Assembly (NCBI GenBank): GCA_947458275.1
Contig: CANGYR010000004.1
Span: forward strand, 1-64,000
Direction of reading: 5' to 3'
DNA length: 64,000 nucleotides
From: Chitinophagaceae bacterium
Lineage (GTDB): Bacteria; Bacteroidota; Bacteroidia; Chitinophagales; Chitinophagaceae
Made by a program: the position numbers and the translations under genes. The notes below the pieces were generated by a model that saw only the letters and a list, made by a program, of their open reading frames with translations, had not been told where the DNA came from and made no database searches. Positions 63,824 to 64,000 of the stretch are shown piece after piece; within the stretch, counting starts at the first letter, position 1; each line of letters opens with the position of its first letter.

Positions 63824-64000
63824 ATGAAATTTAATTTTTATAAATACCAGGGTACAGGAAACGATTTTGTCATTTTGGACAATAGGGATCATTCTTACGA
63901 TTCAATAACCAATGAAATGGTAAACCTGATGTGTGACCGCAGATTTGGTATTGGTGCCGATGGACTTATGCTCATGAACAATAAAGACGGATTTGATTTC
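63824..64000 (+). CDS. dapF: Diaminopimelate epimerase (3' partial)
   Basis: The first 59 residues of DapF, running off the window end. MKFNFYKYQGTGNDFVILDNRD carries the GTGNDF motif, and VNLMCDRRFGIGADGLMLM is the next conserved block. The enzyme converts LL- to meso-diaminopimelate for lysine and peptidoglycan synthesis. The catalytic cysteines lie beyond the window. The ATG at 63824 fits the family's usual N-terminus. Confidence 0.93.
   Translation, partial: MKFNFYKYQGTGNDFVILDNRDHSYDSITNEMVNLMCDRRFGIGADGLMLMNNKDGFDF

Noticed and set aside
1-64000. Defence islands, prophage, transposase or integrase genes, toxin-antitoxin pairs
   Set aside because: Read through both strands; no protein with such motifs was seen.

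Overview
The window is a chromosomal segment of a low-GC member of the Bacteroidota, most likely a Chitinophagia-type organism. The evidence is type IX secretion (T9SS) C-terminal sorting domains on three large exported proteins, SprB-type repeats, several TAnnTTTG promoter elements typical of the phylum, a UpxY/NusG-like antiterminator in a polysaccharide locus, and phylum-typical genes (DUF2851, DUF1599, a DUF2520-HAD-UbiA-Maf gene run). Genus and species cannot be read from the sequence alone.

Bases 1-21135 are one long co-directional exopolysaccharide/capsule operon of 19 genes. In order they are: a Wzc-type tyrosine autokinase (5' end outside the window), a UpxY-like NusG paralogue, a NodB deacetylase, a Wzy/O-antigen-ligase-type polymerase, a Wzx flippase, two GT4 glycosyltransferases, a FemAB/GNAT-like transferase, a GINT1-like beta-propeller protein, a CapK-type adenylate-forming enzyme, a third GT4, an alpha/alpha-toroid protein, a DUF354 protein, a Gfo/Idh/MocA oxidoreductase, an unassigned barrel-like protein, a UDP-GlcNAc 2-epimerase, the initiating polyprenyl-phosphate sugar transferase, an acyltransferase-3 and an FkbM methyltransferase. 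This is a Wzx/Wzy-dependent pathway with an unusually rich set of modifying enzymes. It looks more AT-rich than the rest of the window.

Convergent to it (21145-26609, minus strand) lie two paralogous parallel beta-helix proteins. The larger (1372 aa) carries an exact 143-residue (429 bp) tandem repeat built from alternating SprB-like modules plus a T9SS sorting domain. The shorter paralogue lacks both. They may act on, or be anchored in, the polysaccharide made next door.

From 26782 onward the window is mostly housekeeping. It holds a peptide-type ABC permease, a DoxX/MauE-thioredoxin fusion, DUF1599, folP, a double-FKBP lipoprotein, nrnA, ndk, a CrtA-like monooxygenase, an arginase, a TPR protein, glgB, lipA, an outer-membrane-type protein, an OsmC protein, DUF2851, maf, ubiA-like, kdsC-like HAD phosphatase, iscX, 2Fe-2S ferredoxin, DUF2520, an alpha/beta hydrolase, topA, a SirB1-like protein, DUF952, msrA, two T9SS cargo proteins, an ABC peptide-binding lipoprotein, an M1 peptidase, an NlpC/P60 hydrolase, dnaE, trxA, a small membrane protein, tRNA-Cys(GCA) and the start of dapF. 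Several intrinsic terminators and TAnnTTTG promoters can be read directly, and some of the promoters decide start codons. I saw no insertion sequence, prophage, CRISPR array, rRNA or toxin-antitoxin pair. No stretch longer than about 310 bases lacks a gene; the longest (63513-63823) holds tRNA-Cys and its terminator.
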